Assembly (NCBI RefSeq): GCF_030317115.1
Contig: NZ_JASZYF010000020.1
Span: 1-64,000 of the forward strand
Reading direction: 5' to 3'
Source of the DNA: Variovorax gracilis
GTDB lineage: Bacteria > Pseudomonadota > Gammaproteobacteria > Burkholderiales > Burkholderiaceae_C
Length of the DNA stretch: 64,000 bases
Below are positions 42,348-50,189 of the stretch, piece by piece. The stretch's first letter is position 1. Each line of letters starts with the position of its first letter. Both the position numbers and the translations under genes were made by a program. The notes beneath the pieces were generated by a model. That model saw nothing but the letters and a program-made list of their open reading frames with translations. It was not told the DNA's origin and made no database searches.

Positions 42348-42965
42348 CTAACTGTGTGGCGACAGGTCCCTCAGGTAGTCGACCATCGAATGGTGACGGT
42401 AGACCACCTCGCCGATCTCTTCGTAGCGGCAACTGCCGCTCTCGAACATCGGCGGTGGGGAGGGATCGCCCTGCAACTGGTCGAGCGTTTCCTGGGTGAC
42501 CAGCAGGTATTCCGACTCTGGCACCGTGTTCTTCAGCAGTCGATGCGCAACGATGATGCTCTTGCCAATGAACTTCGAATGCCCCTTGACCTCCATGGTG
42601 CTGGCCGGGCCGCTGTGCGCAATGAACTTGAGCGTGAGCTTGTGCATGCCCGCGCAGGCACCGCATTGGCACACGCGCACCGCCTCGCGCTTCTTGAGGT
42701 GCCCATGGAAGTTCAGGAACATTTTCCTGGCCTGTGCCAGCAACTCATCGAGCGTGGGAAGCTCGCCCTTGCGATAGAAGAGAACCGCGTCACCTTCGAA
42801 CTCCGACACTTCCAGGCCGATCTCGTTGGAGTCCACCAGCAACTCGAGGAGCTCGCTGACGATGTGCTGGCTGTGGCTGATCTCCGTTTCCGTCACGAAC
42901 CTTGTGAAGCCACCAATGTCCGGAATGAAGAACAGCACATTGGGGGAACCAGGAGAATCGGCCAT
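42348..42965 (-). CDS. DUF2652 protein (nucleotide-cyclase-like fold)
   Basis: 205 residues from ATG 42965 (MADSPGSPNVLFFIPDIGGF), chosen for GGAGG 6-7 bp upstream. FIPDIGGFTRFV at the start and VSEFEGDAVLFYR near 60-72 resemble the metal-binding strands of class III adenylate cyclases; the rest follows the DUF2652 family (FLNFHGHLKKREAVRVCQCG, LKFIAHSGPASTMEVKGHSK). Whether it makes a cyclic nucleotide is not known; relatives are mostly unstudied. It lies alone between the pseudogene region and the HxlR regulator. Confidence 0.8.
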   Translation of the reverse strand: MADSPGSPNVLFFIPDIGGFTRFVTETEISHSQHIVSELLELLVDSNEIGLEVSEFEGDAVLFYRKGELPTLDELLAQARKMFLNFHGHLKKREAVRVCQCGACAGMHKLTLKFIAHSGPASTMEVKGHSKFIGKSIIVAHRLLKNTVPESEYLLVTQETLDQLQGDPSPPPMFESGSCRYEEIGEVVYRHHSMVDYLRDLSPHS

Positions 42966-43049
42966 CGTTGCCTCCACCACTTGTCGCGCCGAAGAGCGCC
43001 GCGATCCTCAGCGTAGCGCAGATCCTTGCCCCTTTCCACGGATTCCCGC

Positions 43050-43745
43050 CTACGGCTGTGCGCGAGCCGCCTCGCGGGTCTGGGCGAAGGCACTGCGGCC
43101 CAGCCAGCGCCACAGATCGCGGGCATCACGTGCCGGGCCGATCACGCGCAGCTTGCGTTGGCGAACCATCTCTTCGGCGTCGCGGTCGCCGGTCCAGACC
43201 TCGGTCAGCGTCAGAACCGACGATTCGACGATGAGCGTCACGTCCTCACCCGGATCGTCGCGGCACAGGTTGGCGCTGCCATGGTCCACGACCAGCCACC
43301 ATCGCCTTTCGCCCTCGGCCGCGTCGGTGAAGCGGAAGTGAACCACAATGCAACGCCCGGTCGGGCACTCGGCCAGACGCACGAAGCGGCGCATGTCCCA
43401 CATCAGGAAGCCCGCGTCCAGCTGCCCGCGCTTGAGGCGACTGCCGATCCAGCGCGCACCCCAATGGCCGAGCGCCATCACGATCGGTCGCAGTTCCTCG
43501 CCGGCACCGGTCAGGTGGTATTCAGCCGACACACCCTTGCCCTGCACGCGTTTGACGACACCCACCTCCTCGAGCTTGCGCAGCCGTTGGGCCAGCAATG
43601 AACCCGACATTCGCGGAACACCGCGCCGAATGTCGTTGAAACGGGTGCTGCCGCACAGCAGTTCGCGCACGACCAGAGGAGTCCAGCGTTCGCAAAGCAC
43701 CTCGGCGCCGCGTGCGACGGTGCAGAACTGGCCAAAGTCGATCAT
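43050..43745 (-). CDS. HxlR-family winged-helix transcriptional regulator with C-terminal SCP2-like extension
   Basis: 231 residues. HxlR domain at 1-95: CTVARGAEVLCERWTPLVVR, ELLCGSTRFNDIRRGVPRMS, then GVSAEYHLTGAGEELRPIV. The C-terminal part (about 125-215: DPGEDVTLIVESSVLTLTEV, WTGDRDAEEM) resembles SCP2 sterol-carrier-like domains, a known pairing in longer HxlR proteins. Divergent from the frameshifted methyltransferase, 114 bp away, which was probably its target. Confidence 0.83.
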   Translation of the reverse strand: MIDFGQFCTVARGAEVLCERWTPLVVRELLCGSTRFNDIRRGVPRMSGSLLAQRLRKLEEVGVVKRVQGKGVSAEYHLTGAGEELRPIVMALGHWGARWIGSRLKRGQLDAGFLMWDMRRFVRLAECPTGRCIVVHFRFTDAAEGERRWWLVVDHGSANLCRDDPGEDVTLIVESSVLTLTEVWTGDRDAEEMVRQRKLRVIGPARDARDLWRWLGRSAFAQTREAARAQP

Positions 43746-43859
43746 GGTGACGTCAATCTATCCCGTCAGCGGCGCCGGAGCTAGTGCAATTTCTGGACTG
43801 GAACATGCCGGCCCGCAGGACGATGCTTTGCGCATGCCAACCCTGTAGGGAGACTCACC

Positions 43860-44733
43860 ATGAGCACCGTTCTGCAACCTTCCTTCGACGCTGCGGCCTT
43901 CAAGGTCACTACCCGCGCTCAGTGGCAAGCCGCTGCCGATGCTTGGCATCGCTGGGGCCCCTTCGTCGGGAACTGGCTTGGAGAGGCCACCGAAGTCATG
44001 TTCGATCTGGCCCGCATTGGCCCCGGCTGCCGCGTGCTCGACATCGCCGCGGGCGCCGGCGAGCAGTCGATCTCGGCGGCACGCCGCGTGGGCACGAAAG
44101 GGCATGTGCTCGCAACGGACATCGCGCCCGCGCTGCTCGAACGGGCGGCGGCAGACGCCAGGAAAGCGGGCCTTTCCAACCTGGAAACGCGCGAGATCGA
44201 CGGCGAGGCGCTCGACGCGCTGCCTGCCGCATCCTTCGACGCAGCCATCAGCCGCGTCGGACTGATCTACTTTCCCGACCAACAGCGCGCGCTGGCAGGC
44301 ATCTGCCGCGCGCCCGGGCGGCAGAGTCGCGGCCATCGTCTATTCGACGCCGGAAAACAATCCCTTCTTCTCGATTCCGGTCAGGATCATCCGCGAGCGG
44401 GCACAACTGCCTCCACCGCTGCCCGGACAGCCGGGCCCGTTCTCGCTCGGCGCGGAAGGCGTGCTCGAAGCGACGTTTGAAAAAGCGGGCCTGCGCGACA
44501 TCGAGGTGCGCAGGGTGCCATCGCCCGTCAAGCTGCCGACCGCGGCCGAATGTGTGCGTTTCGAGCGTGAATCGTTTGGTGCGCTGCACCAAATGATGGT
44601 GGGGCTGAGCGATGCCGAAAGGGCTCAGGCCTGGAAAGCCATCGAAGAGGCGCTGAGCCGGTTTGAAACCGTTGACGGTTTTGTCGGTCCATGTGAAATG
44701 CTGGTCGGCGTGGGCGTCGTCCAACGCGCATAG
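43860..44733 (+). pseudogene. Class I SAM-dependent methyltransferase with frameshift
   Basis: From ATG 43860 the frame gives a methyltransferase N-terminus with the SAM motif VLDIAAGAGEQSISAA (about 59-74) and TREIDGEALDALPAASFDAA (about 109-128), up to GICRA. At 44309-44320 (CGCGCGCCCGGGCGGC) the frame breaks; the family's RxLRPGG motif suggests loss of about 5 bp (CGCTG between GCG and CCC). In the other frame the protein continues GGRVAAIVYSTPENNPFF, then FSLGAEGVLEATFEKAGLRD to QRA at 44733. The net shift fits a 2- or 5-bp deletion or a 1-bp insertion. The truncated product lacks the whole C-terminal half. Confidence 0.75.
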
Positions 44734-44814
44734 GCGCTGCGCCCGGGTCGATGCGCCCCCTCTGACTCTGCCCGTCACGGCGAGCGCCGAAGGAAATCAT
44801 CGATGCGAGCTGGT

Positions 44815-46065
44815 TCAGCCTTCCCTCGGTGGGAGGATGTTGGCCGCCAAGTAGGCCGCGTCCTCGTCTGCGCCGAACAGGAAGCCCGACTTCCACTTGT
44901 GCAGCCAGGGCAGGCCCAGGAAGTACAGACCGGCTTCGCTGGTCACTCCGCGCTGGTGCACGGGAGCCCTCTTCGATTCGGGTGACGGGCCGAAGACGGG
45001 CAGATCGATCCAGCTGAAGTCTGCGTGCGCTCCATTGGCCCAGATCACCGTGTCGATCCCTTCGCGAGCGAGATCGAGGGTACGGATCGGCGTCTGAAGC
45101 TCCGGAGGATCGGGCAACGGGTCGGGAGATGGCTCCGGCGGAGGCAGATCCAAGTGCTGCGCGCGAACCGCCTCCTCGCATCGGCGGGTGAAGTCCTTCA
45201 GCGATTCGTCGCCGTGAGCCATGCTGGAGGCAAGATCGTCCGCAATGGCGATCTTGCCGTTCTCGGCGCCGACTACGCGCCCGGTCAGCACGATTCCTTC
45301 AGCCGCCAGGCGGCGCAGGTCGATGTCGTACCCGCCATCCACACCGGTCATCAAACGAGACAGTCGAGCGCCCGTCCACTCGCCAAGCGTTGAATCGGCG
45401 GAACCCGTTGCGATCAGCCACCATATGCAATCCCTTCCGCGATAGCGACGCTGGATTCGCTCGTGCGAGCTGACCGAAAGGAAAACGCGGCGTTGGGCGC
45501 GGCGAAGTTCCTCGGCAATCTGCACGCCGGAGTTCCCACTGCCGACCACGAGGACAGCGCCGGCGGGCAGCTGGGTGGGGTTGCGGTACTGGGTCGAGTG
45601 GAGCTGGAACACGCTAGCGCCAAGCGGAGGTGGCGCGCGCGGAACCTGGTATGGGCCCGTCGCCACGACGACGTTCTGTGCCAGGTAGAGGGTGCCGTCG
45701 GTCTGTACCTGCAGCATGCGCGACCCCGGCCTGCGCGTGACCGAGAGCGCTGCGCTCTGGGTGCGCATGGGAGCGCGAATGGTCGCCGCATAGCGCTCGA
45801 TGTAGTCGGTCACCTCGCGCAGGGGTGCAAAGGCATCGGGGTCGGCTTGCGGGTCGGCCGTCATGCGGGACCAACCCGGGAGATTCATGTTCCAGTTGGG
45901 AGACTGGAAGTGCAACGAATCCCAGCGCTCGCTGCGCCAGCGTTCCGCCACTTCTCCGCGCTCGAGCACGAGATGCTCGCCGCCCAGTCGACCCAGGTGG
46001 TAGCTCATCGCCAGGCCTGCCTGACCACCGCCGATCACGATGGTTTCGACGCGCTCAGTCGACAT
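44815..46065 (-). CDS. Flavin-containing monooxygenase-like NAD(P)/FAD oxidoreductase (CzcO/FMO type)
   Basis: 416 residues. FAD-binding GGGQAGLAMSYHLGR (12-26) after VETIVI, and NADPH-binding VVGSGNSGVQIAEELRR near 170-185. SERWDSLHFQSPNWNMNLPG is the usual substrate-side block of this group. The ATG motif before the third region reads VVVATGPYQVPRAP. Such enzymes oxygenate soft nucleophiles or act as Baeyer-Villiger-type oxygenases; the substrate is not predictable. Start MSTERVETIVIG at 46065. It stands alone, flanked by 81 and 229 bp without genes. Confidence 0.87.
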   Translation of the reverse strand: MSTERVETIVIGGGQAGLAMSYHLGRLGGEHLVLERGEVAERWRSERWDSLHFQSPNWNMNLPGWSRMTADPQADPDAFAPLREVTDYIERYAATIRAPMRTQSAALSVTRRPGSRMLQVQTDGTLYLAQNVVVATGPYQVPRAPPPLGASVFQLHSTQYRNPTQLPAGAVLVVGSGNSGVQIAEELRRAQRRVFLSVSSHERIQRRYRGRDCIWWLIATGSADSTLGEWTGARLSRLMTGVDGGYDIDLRRLAAEGIVLTGRVVGAENGKIAIADDLASSMAHGDESLKDFTRRCEEAVRAQHLDLPPPEPSPDPLPDPPELQTPIRTLDLAREGIDTVIWANGAHADFSWIDLPVFGPSPESKRAPVHQRGVTSEAGLYFLGLPWLHKWKSGFLFGADEDAAYLAANILPPREG

Positions 46066-46294
46066 GGCACAGCCCGCCTACCCCTGCGCAAACCGTGATT
46101 GCAGACGCTGTCAATTTGGCCTCACCTCTTTCGGAACTCCTCGACGGGACCTCGGCGTGCTCACGAAGGCAACGGACGCCATCATCCTGCCAAGCCGCAC
46201 GGGTGCGCAAGTGGCGGCCTTCCGCCGCGCTTGGGGAGCTTGCAGACGGCCTCGCTCGGAATGACGGCTTCCACGGGCGGACGGACGTGCAACC

Positions 46295-47458
46295 CTAGGC
46301 GTGGAGCAGGTGGGACTGCACGCTGCGGCGCGGCGCGGGACCCACAGCGGGTCCGTGGCCCAGCCGCGCCCACATCTGGATCGTCTGGCCCGGTTGCTGC
46401 GCGCCCAGCAACTGGTGGATCTGTGCGCGCATCTGCTTCTGCTCCGGATACTCCTGCAGCGCCTGTTGCAGCGGGTGCATCGCCAAGTCATGCGCCGTGG
46501 CGGCCAGCTGCGCGCGCACGTAGGCCCGGCCCGCGAGCAGCTGAGTGACGCGCTCGTTGTCGGCCGTCGCCATCCAGAAGAACGCCGGCGTCGAATCGAT
46601 GGCTGCGTTGAAACGCTTGATCTGGCCCTGGATGGCGTGGCTGTCGGGTGCCGAGGCTTTCGTTCGGTCGAACAAGCCCATGGTCGTGAGCAAGCGCACC
46701 ATCGGGTCGTTCAGCGAGAGCCCGTCGCGATGCTGCGCGATCTCTTTCGGCCCCACGCGCAGCACCTTGTACGACTCCAGCAGCGTGCGCGGCGTGCTCA
46801 GTTCGATGCTCCACGCTTGCTTGGCGATTTCGCGGTGGACGTTCAGTGCGGCAGCCTGCGACGGCTCGGTCAAGCCCACCGTCACCGGAAATCCCGTCAC
46901 CGCGTCACGAATCGCCTGCAGCGCCTGCGCGCTGGGCGGACGCATCTCGTAGGGCGAACGGTTCGTGCGGCGCCGGAACACGTGGGCGAACAGCGGGTCG
47001 GGAAGCACGGCCGCGTCTTCCAGCAGATGGATGCGCGCGGTGGGCCGTTGATCAGGGCCCTTGCGATCGAAGGCCCCGAGCGGAAAGAGCTGCATCTCGG
47101 CGCGGTAGCCGCGTTGCCGCGCCGCCTGGTCCAGCAGCTCCAGAAAGGTGCCCTGGCTCATGACCAGCTGGCGCGAGAACGGGTCGGTTTCAGGCAGAAG
47201 CCGCTCCAGATCCATATGGAGTGTGATCACGTCGGGTTCACGCAAGTCGACCAGCCAAGACTGCAGGTTGTGCGAATGCGGCGCCAGGATGGCATGCGCC
47301 AGGACCCAGTGCCGCAGGTCGGCTTCGGCGCCCGGTCCTTGCCAAGCGACCACAGCGTCGGCCGGCAGCGCGTCGCTGCACGCCGTCATGGCGGCGGTGG
47401 CCGCCGCGATCACCCCACCGCCGATCATTCGCAAGGCATTGCGCCGCTGGATCTGCAT
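46295..47458 (-). CDS. Acg/nitroreductase-like lipoprotein
   Basis: 387 residues from ATG 47458. The N-terminus MQIQRRNALRMIGGGVIAAA with TACSD at 25-29 combines a twin-arginine-like motif and a lipobox Cys (about C26), so a periplasm-facing lipoprotein is likely. The rest resembles Acg-family nitroreductase-fold proteins: LAHAILAPHSHNLQSWLVDL, RRTNRSPYEMRPPSAQAL, AFFWMATADN. FMN binding is expected for the fold but not shown. Divergent from the LysR gene at 47546, 87 bp away. Confidence 0.8.
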   Translation of the reverse strand: MQIQRRNALRMIGGGVIAAATAAMTACSDALPADAVVAWQGPGAEADLRHWVLAHAILAPHSHNLQSWLVDLREPDVITLHMDLERLLPETDPFSRQLVMSQGTFLELLDQAARQRGYRAEMQLFPLGAFDRKGPDQRPTARIHLLEDAAVLPDPLFAHVFRRRTNRSPYEMRPPSAQALQAIRDAVTGFPVTVGLTEPSQAAALNVHREIAKQAWSIELSTPRTLLESYKVLRVGPKEIAQHRDGLSLNDPMVRLLTTMGLFDRTKASAPDSHAIQGQIKRFNAAIDSTPAFFWMATADNERVTQLLAGRAYVRAQLAATAHDLAMHPLQQALQEYPEQKQMRAQIHQLLGAQQPGQTIQMWARLGHGPAVGPAPRRSVQSHLLHA

Positions 47459-47486
47459 GAGAGTTCTCCTGTCGTTGATGACCAGC

Positions 47487-47516
47487 ATTGTGGAAGTCGC
47501 TGCGCAACAGCACAAT
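47487..47516. promoter_or_regulatory. Inverted repeat ATTGTG-N18-CACAAT in divergent gap
   Basis: ATTGTG at 47487-47492 and CACAAT at 47511-47516 between the lipoprotein gene start (47458) and the LysR start (47546). Position is right for an operator serving both genes; the arms are only six bases. Confidence 0.4.
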
Positions 47517-47545
47517 TCACGAACGTTGAGATCAGATATGCATTA

Positions 47546-48448
47546 ATGAATATTCCAAGCTTTGATTGGTCGCTGGTGCGCGCGTTTCTGGCGGCCATGG
47601 ACCACGGCAGCCTGCTGGCGGCTGCGCGAGCCATCGGCGCCAGCCAGCCGACGCTGGGCCGCCACATCGCAGAGCTGGAGCGCCAGCTCGCCGTCGGGCT
47701 GTTCGAGCGTACCGGCCGCGGCCTGGTGCCCACCGAGCAGGCGTTGCGGCTCGCCGAGACGGCGCGCGCAATGGAAGGCAGCGCCGCCACGCTATGGCGG
47801 CTGGCTCAGGGCGCAGAAGAAGGCGCGAAGGGCACCGTGCGACTCAGCGCCAGCCAGCCTGTGGCCTGTGTGCTGCTGCCGCCGCTGCTTGCGCGCATGC
47901 GGGAGGCGCTGCCCGATGTGACGGTGGAACTGGTGGTCAGCAATGCCGTCAGCAACCTGCTTCGGCGCGAGGCCGACATCGCCTTGCGCATGGTGAGCCC
48001 GCAGCAGGCCTCGCTGGTCACACGGCGCATCGCGCAGGTGACCATCAGCGCCTGTGCGCACCGCAACTACCTGCGGCGCAACGGCAAGCCGCAACGCCCG
48101 GAAGACCTCGGCACCCACTTGTTGGTGGGCGGTGACCAGGAAAACGATGTGCGTCAACATGCCGCGGCAATGGGCATCGCGCCGGACACGTTGCGTTTCG
48201 GCCTGCGCAGCGACGACCTGATGGCGCAATGGGCCGCTGTGCGCGCTGGCCTGGGCGTTGGCTTCATCAGCGAATACGTGATGCGCACCGACCCCCAGGT
48301 GCAGCCCCTGCTGCCGACGCTGAAGCTGCCGCGCTTCCCCATCTGGCTCACCGTGCACCGTGAGATCCGAACCAGTCCGCGCATACGAGCGGTGTACGAT
48401 TTTCTGGCCGAGCAGGTGCCCTCTGCCTTGTCTGCGCAGGCCTTGTGA
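47546..48448 (+). CDS. LysR-family transcriptional regulator
   Basis: 300 residues from ATG 47546 (MNIPSFDWSLVRAFLAAMDH); the long frame upstream is antisense to the lipoprotein gene. HTH at about 8-65: GSLLAAARAIGASQPTLGRH, IAELERQLAVGLFERTGRGL. The effector domain starts near KGTVRLSASQPVACVLLPPL. It probably regulates the divergent Acg-like lipoprotein gene. The GH13 gene follows 88 bp later on the same strand but is not obviously related. Confidence 0.9.
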   Translation: MNIPSFDWSLVRAFLAAMDHGSLLAAARAIGASQPTLGRHIAELERQLAVGLFERTGRGLVPTEQALRLAETARAMEGSAATLWRLAQGAEEGAKGTVRLSASQPVACVLLPPLLARMREALPDVTVELVVSNAVSNLLRREADIALRMVSPQQASLVTRRIAQVTISACAHRNYLRRNGKPQRPEDLGTHLLVGGDQENDVRQHAAAMGIAPDTLRFGLRSDDLMAQWAAVRAGLGVGFISEYVMRTDPQVQPLLPTLKLPRFPIWLTVHREIRTSPRIRAVYDFLAEQVPSALSAQAL

Positions 48449-48536
48449 CGGACCTCTTGCGTCGGACGCTGTTGATCATGCACCGCACTTTCTGGAGAAA
48501 ATGCACGCGATCGAACCTGAAGGCGAAAGGACCAGG

Positions 48537-50177
48537 ATGTCGGCCGACACATGGTGGAAGAACGGGATCGTCTATCAGATCTACCCGCGCTCGTTCCAGG
48601 ACAGCAACGGCGATGGCATTGGCGACCTCGATGGAATCCGTGCGCGGCTCGACTATCTCGTCTCGCTCGGCATTGACGCGGTGTGGATTTCGCCGATCTA
48701 TCCCTCGCCGATGGCGGACTTCGGATACGACATTTCAGACTTTTGCGACATCGACCCGCGCTTCGGCACGCTGGATGGCTTCGATGCCCTGGTCGGCGAT
48801 GCCCATTCGCGGGGGCTCAGGGTCATCCTGGACTTCGTGCCGAACCATACGTCCGACCGGCATCCGTGGTTCGTGCAGAGCCGCAGCGCGCGCAGTGACC
48901 GGCGGCGCAACTGGTACCTGTGGCGCGACCCGGCGCCAGATGGCGGGCCGCCCAACAACTGGGTCAGCAACTTCGGCGGCCCGGCCTGGACCCTCGATCC
49001 GTCGACCGGCCAGTACTACGGCCACTCGTTCCTGAAGGAGCAGCCCGACCTCAACTGGCGCAACCCCGAGGTGCGAGCCGCGATGTACGAGGTGCTGCGC
49101 TTCTGGCTTCGGCGCGGCGTCGACGGTTTCCGTGTCGACGTTCTCTCTCAAATCATCAAGGACGCACAGTTTCGAGACAACCCGCCGAACCCGGACTTCG
49201 TCGAGGGCCAGGACCCGTTCCACCGCTGGTTGATGCTCTACAACACGGACCTTCCGGAGGTGCAGCAGATCGTGGCCGAGATGCGTCGCGTGGTCGATGC
49301 ATTCAGCGACACGCACTCGTCGCGCGTGCTGATCGGCGAGCTCTACCTGCCGTTCGCGCGCCTGGTCGCCTACTACGGCCTCAACGCCCAGGGCGCACTC
49401 GAAGGCGTGCAGTTGCCCTTCAACTTCCAGCTGATCGCGACCGAGTGGCAGGCGGCGCGCATCGACCGTCTGGTGCGCGACTACGAAGCCGCCTTGCCCC
49501 CGGGTGCCGCGCCGAACTGGGTGCTGGGCAATCACGACAAGCCCCGCATCGCGAGCCGCGTCGGGCAGCAGATGGCGCGGATCGCGGCCATGCTGCTGCT
49601 CACGCTGCGCGGCACGCCGACGCTCTACTACGGCGACGAGATCGGCATGACGGACGTCCCCATCCCTGCCGACGAAGTCCAGGACCCGTTCGAGAAGAAC
49701 AAACCCGGCATGGGCCTGGGTCGCGACCCGGAGCGAACGCCCATGCAGTGGAGCGCCGCAGCCAGCGCAGGCTTCACGACGGGAACTCCGTGGCTGCGCC
49801 TGGCGGCCGACTGGCGCACGCACAACGTGGAAGCGCAGTCACACGACGAAGCAGGGTCGATGCTGGCGCTCTACCGGCACCTCATCGCGTTGCGCCGCGC
49901 GCAGCCTGCGCTGAACCGGGGCAGCTATGAGGCACTTGCAGCCGAGGACGAGGTGCTCGCCTATGCGCGCAACGGCGAAGGACAGCGACTGGTGGTTCTC
50001 TTGAACTTCGGCGCCGCCTCGGCGCCGATGTCGCCGGCGTTGCTGCCGCGCCAGCCGATCGTACTGGCATCGACCGATCCTGCCCGCGCCGAATTCATCA
50101 AGGGACCCCTGGTGCTGGCGCCTTACGAGGGCGTCGTCATTGGCGCCGTGGTCGACAAGGCTGCGACGATGCGATGA
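48537..50177 (+). CDS. GH13 alpha-glucosidase / oligo-1,6-glucosidase-like
   Basis: 546 residues from ATG 48537 (MSADTWWKNGIVYQIYPRSF), with AAGGACCAGG upstream. GH13 conserved regions in order: DFVPNHTSDRHPWF, GFRVDVLSQI with the nucleophile Asp, LIGELYLPF with the acid/base Glu, WVLGNHDKPRIASR with the third acid. The C-terminal beta domain starts about 455. No signal peptide, so it acts on imported oligosaccharides. Relatives hydrolyse maltose, isomaltose or sucrose, or transglycosylate. Its 3' end faces the leftward operon, stops 12 bp apart. Confidence 0.9.
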   Translation: MSADTWWKNGIVYQIYPRSFQDSNGDGIGDLDGIRARLDYLVSLGIDAVWISPIYPSPMADFGYDISDFCDIDPRFGTLDGFDALVGDAHSRGLRVILDFVPNHTSDRHPWFVQSRSARSDRRRNWYLWRDPAPDGGPPNNWVSNFGGPAWTLDPSTGQYYGHSFLKEQPDLNWRNPEVRAAMYEVLRFWLRRGVDGFRVDVLSQIIKDAQFRDNPPNPDFVEGQDPFHRWLMLYNTDLPEVQQIVAEMRRVVDAFSDTHSSRVLIGELYLPFARLVAYYGLNAQGALEGVQLPFNFQLIATEWQAARIDRLVRDYEAALPPGAAPNWVLGNHDKPRIASRVGQQMARIAAMLLLTLRGTPTLYYGDEIGMTDVPIPADEVQDPFEKNKPGMGLGRDPERTPMQWSAAASAGFTTGTPWLRLAADWRTHNVEAQSHDEAGSMLALYRHLIALRRAQPALNRGSYEALAAEDEVLAYARNGEGQRLVVLLNFGAASAPMSPALLPRQPIVLASTDPARAEFIKGPLVLAPYEGVVIGAVVDKAATMR

Positions 50178-50189
50178 GCAATCGCCGCC

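Noticed and set aside
46066..46294. Possible small gene in the gap between the monooxygenase and lipoprotein genes
   Set aside because: Short open frames exist on both strands, but none has a ribosome-binding site or family-like sequence.
46301..47545. Upstream extension of the LysR gene at 47546
   Set aside because: Antisense to the Acg-like lipoprotein; LysR-like sequence begins exactly at MNIPSFDW.
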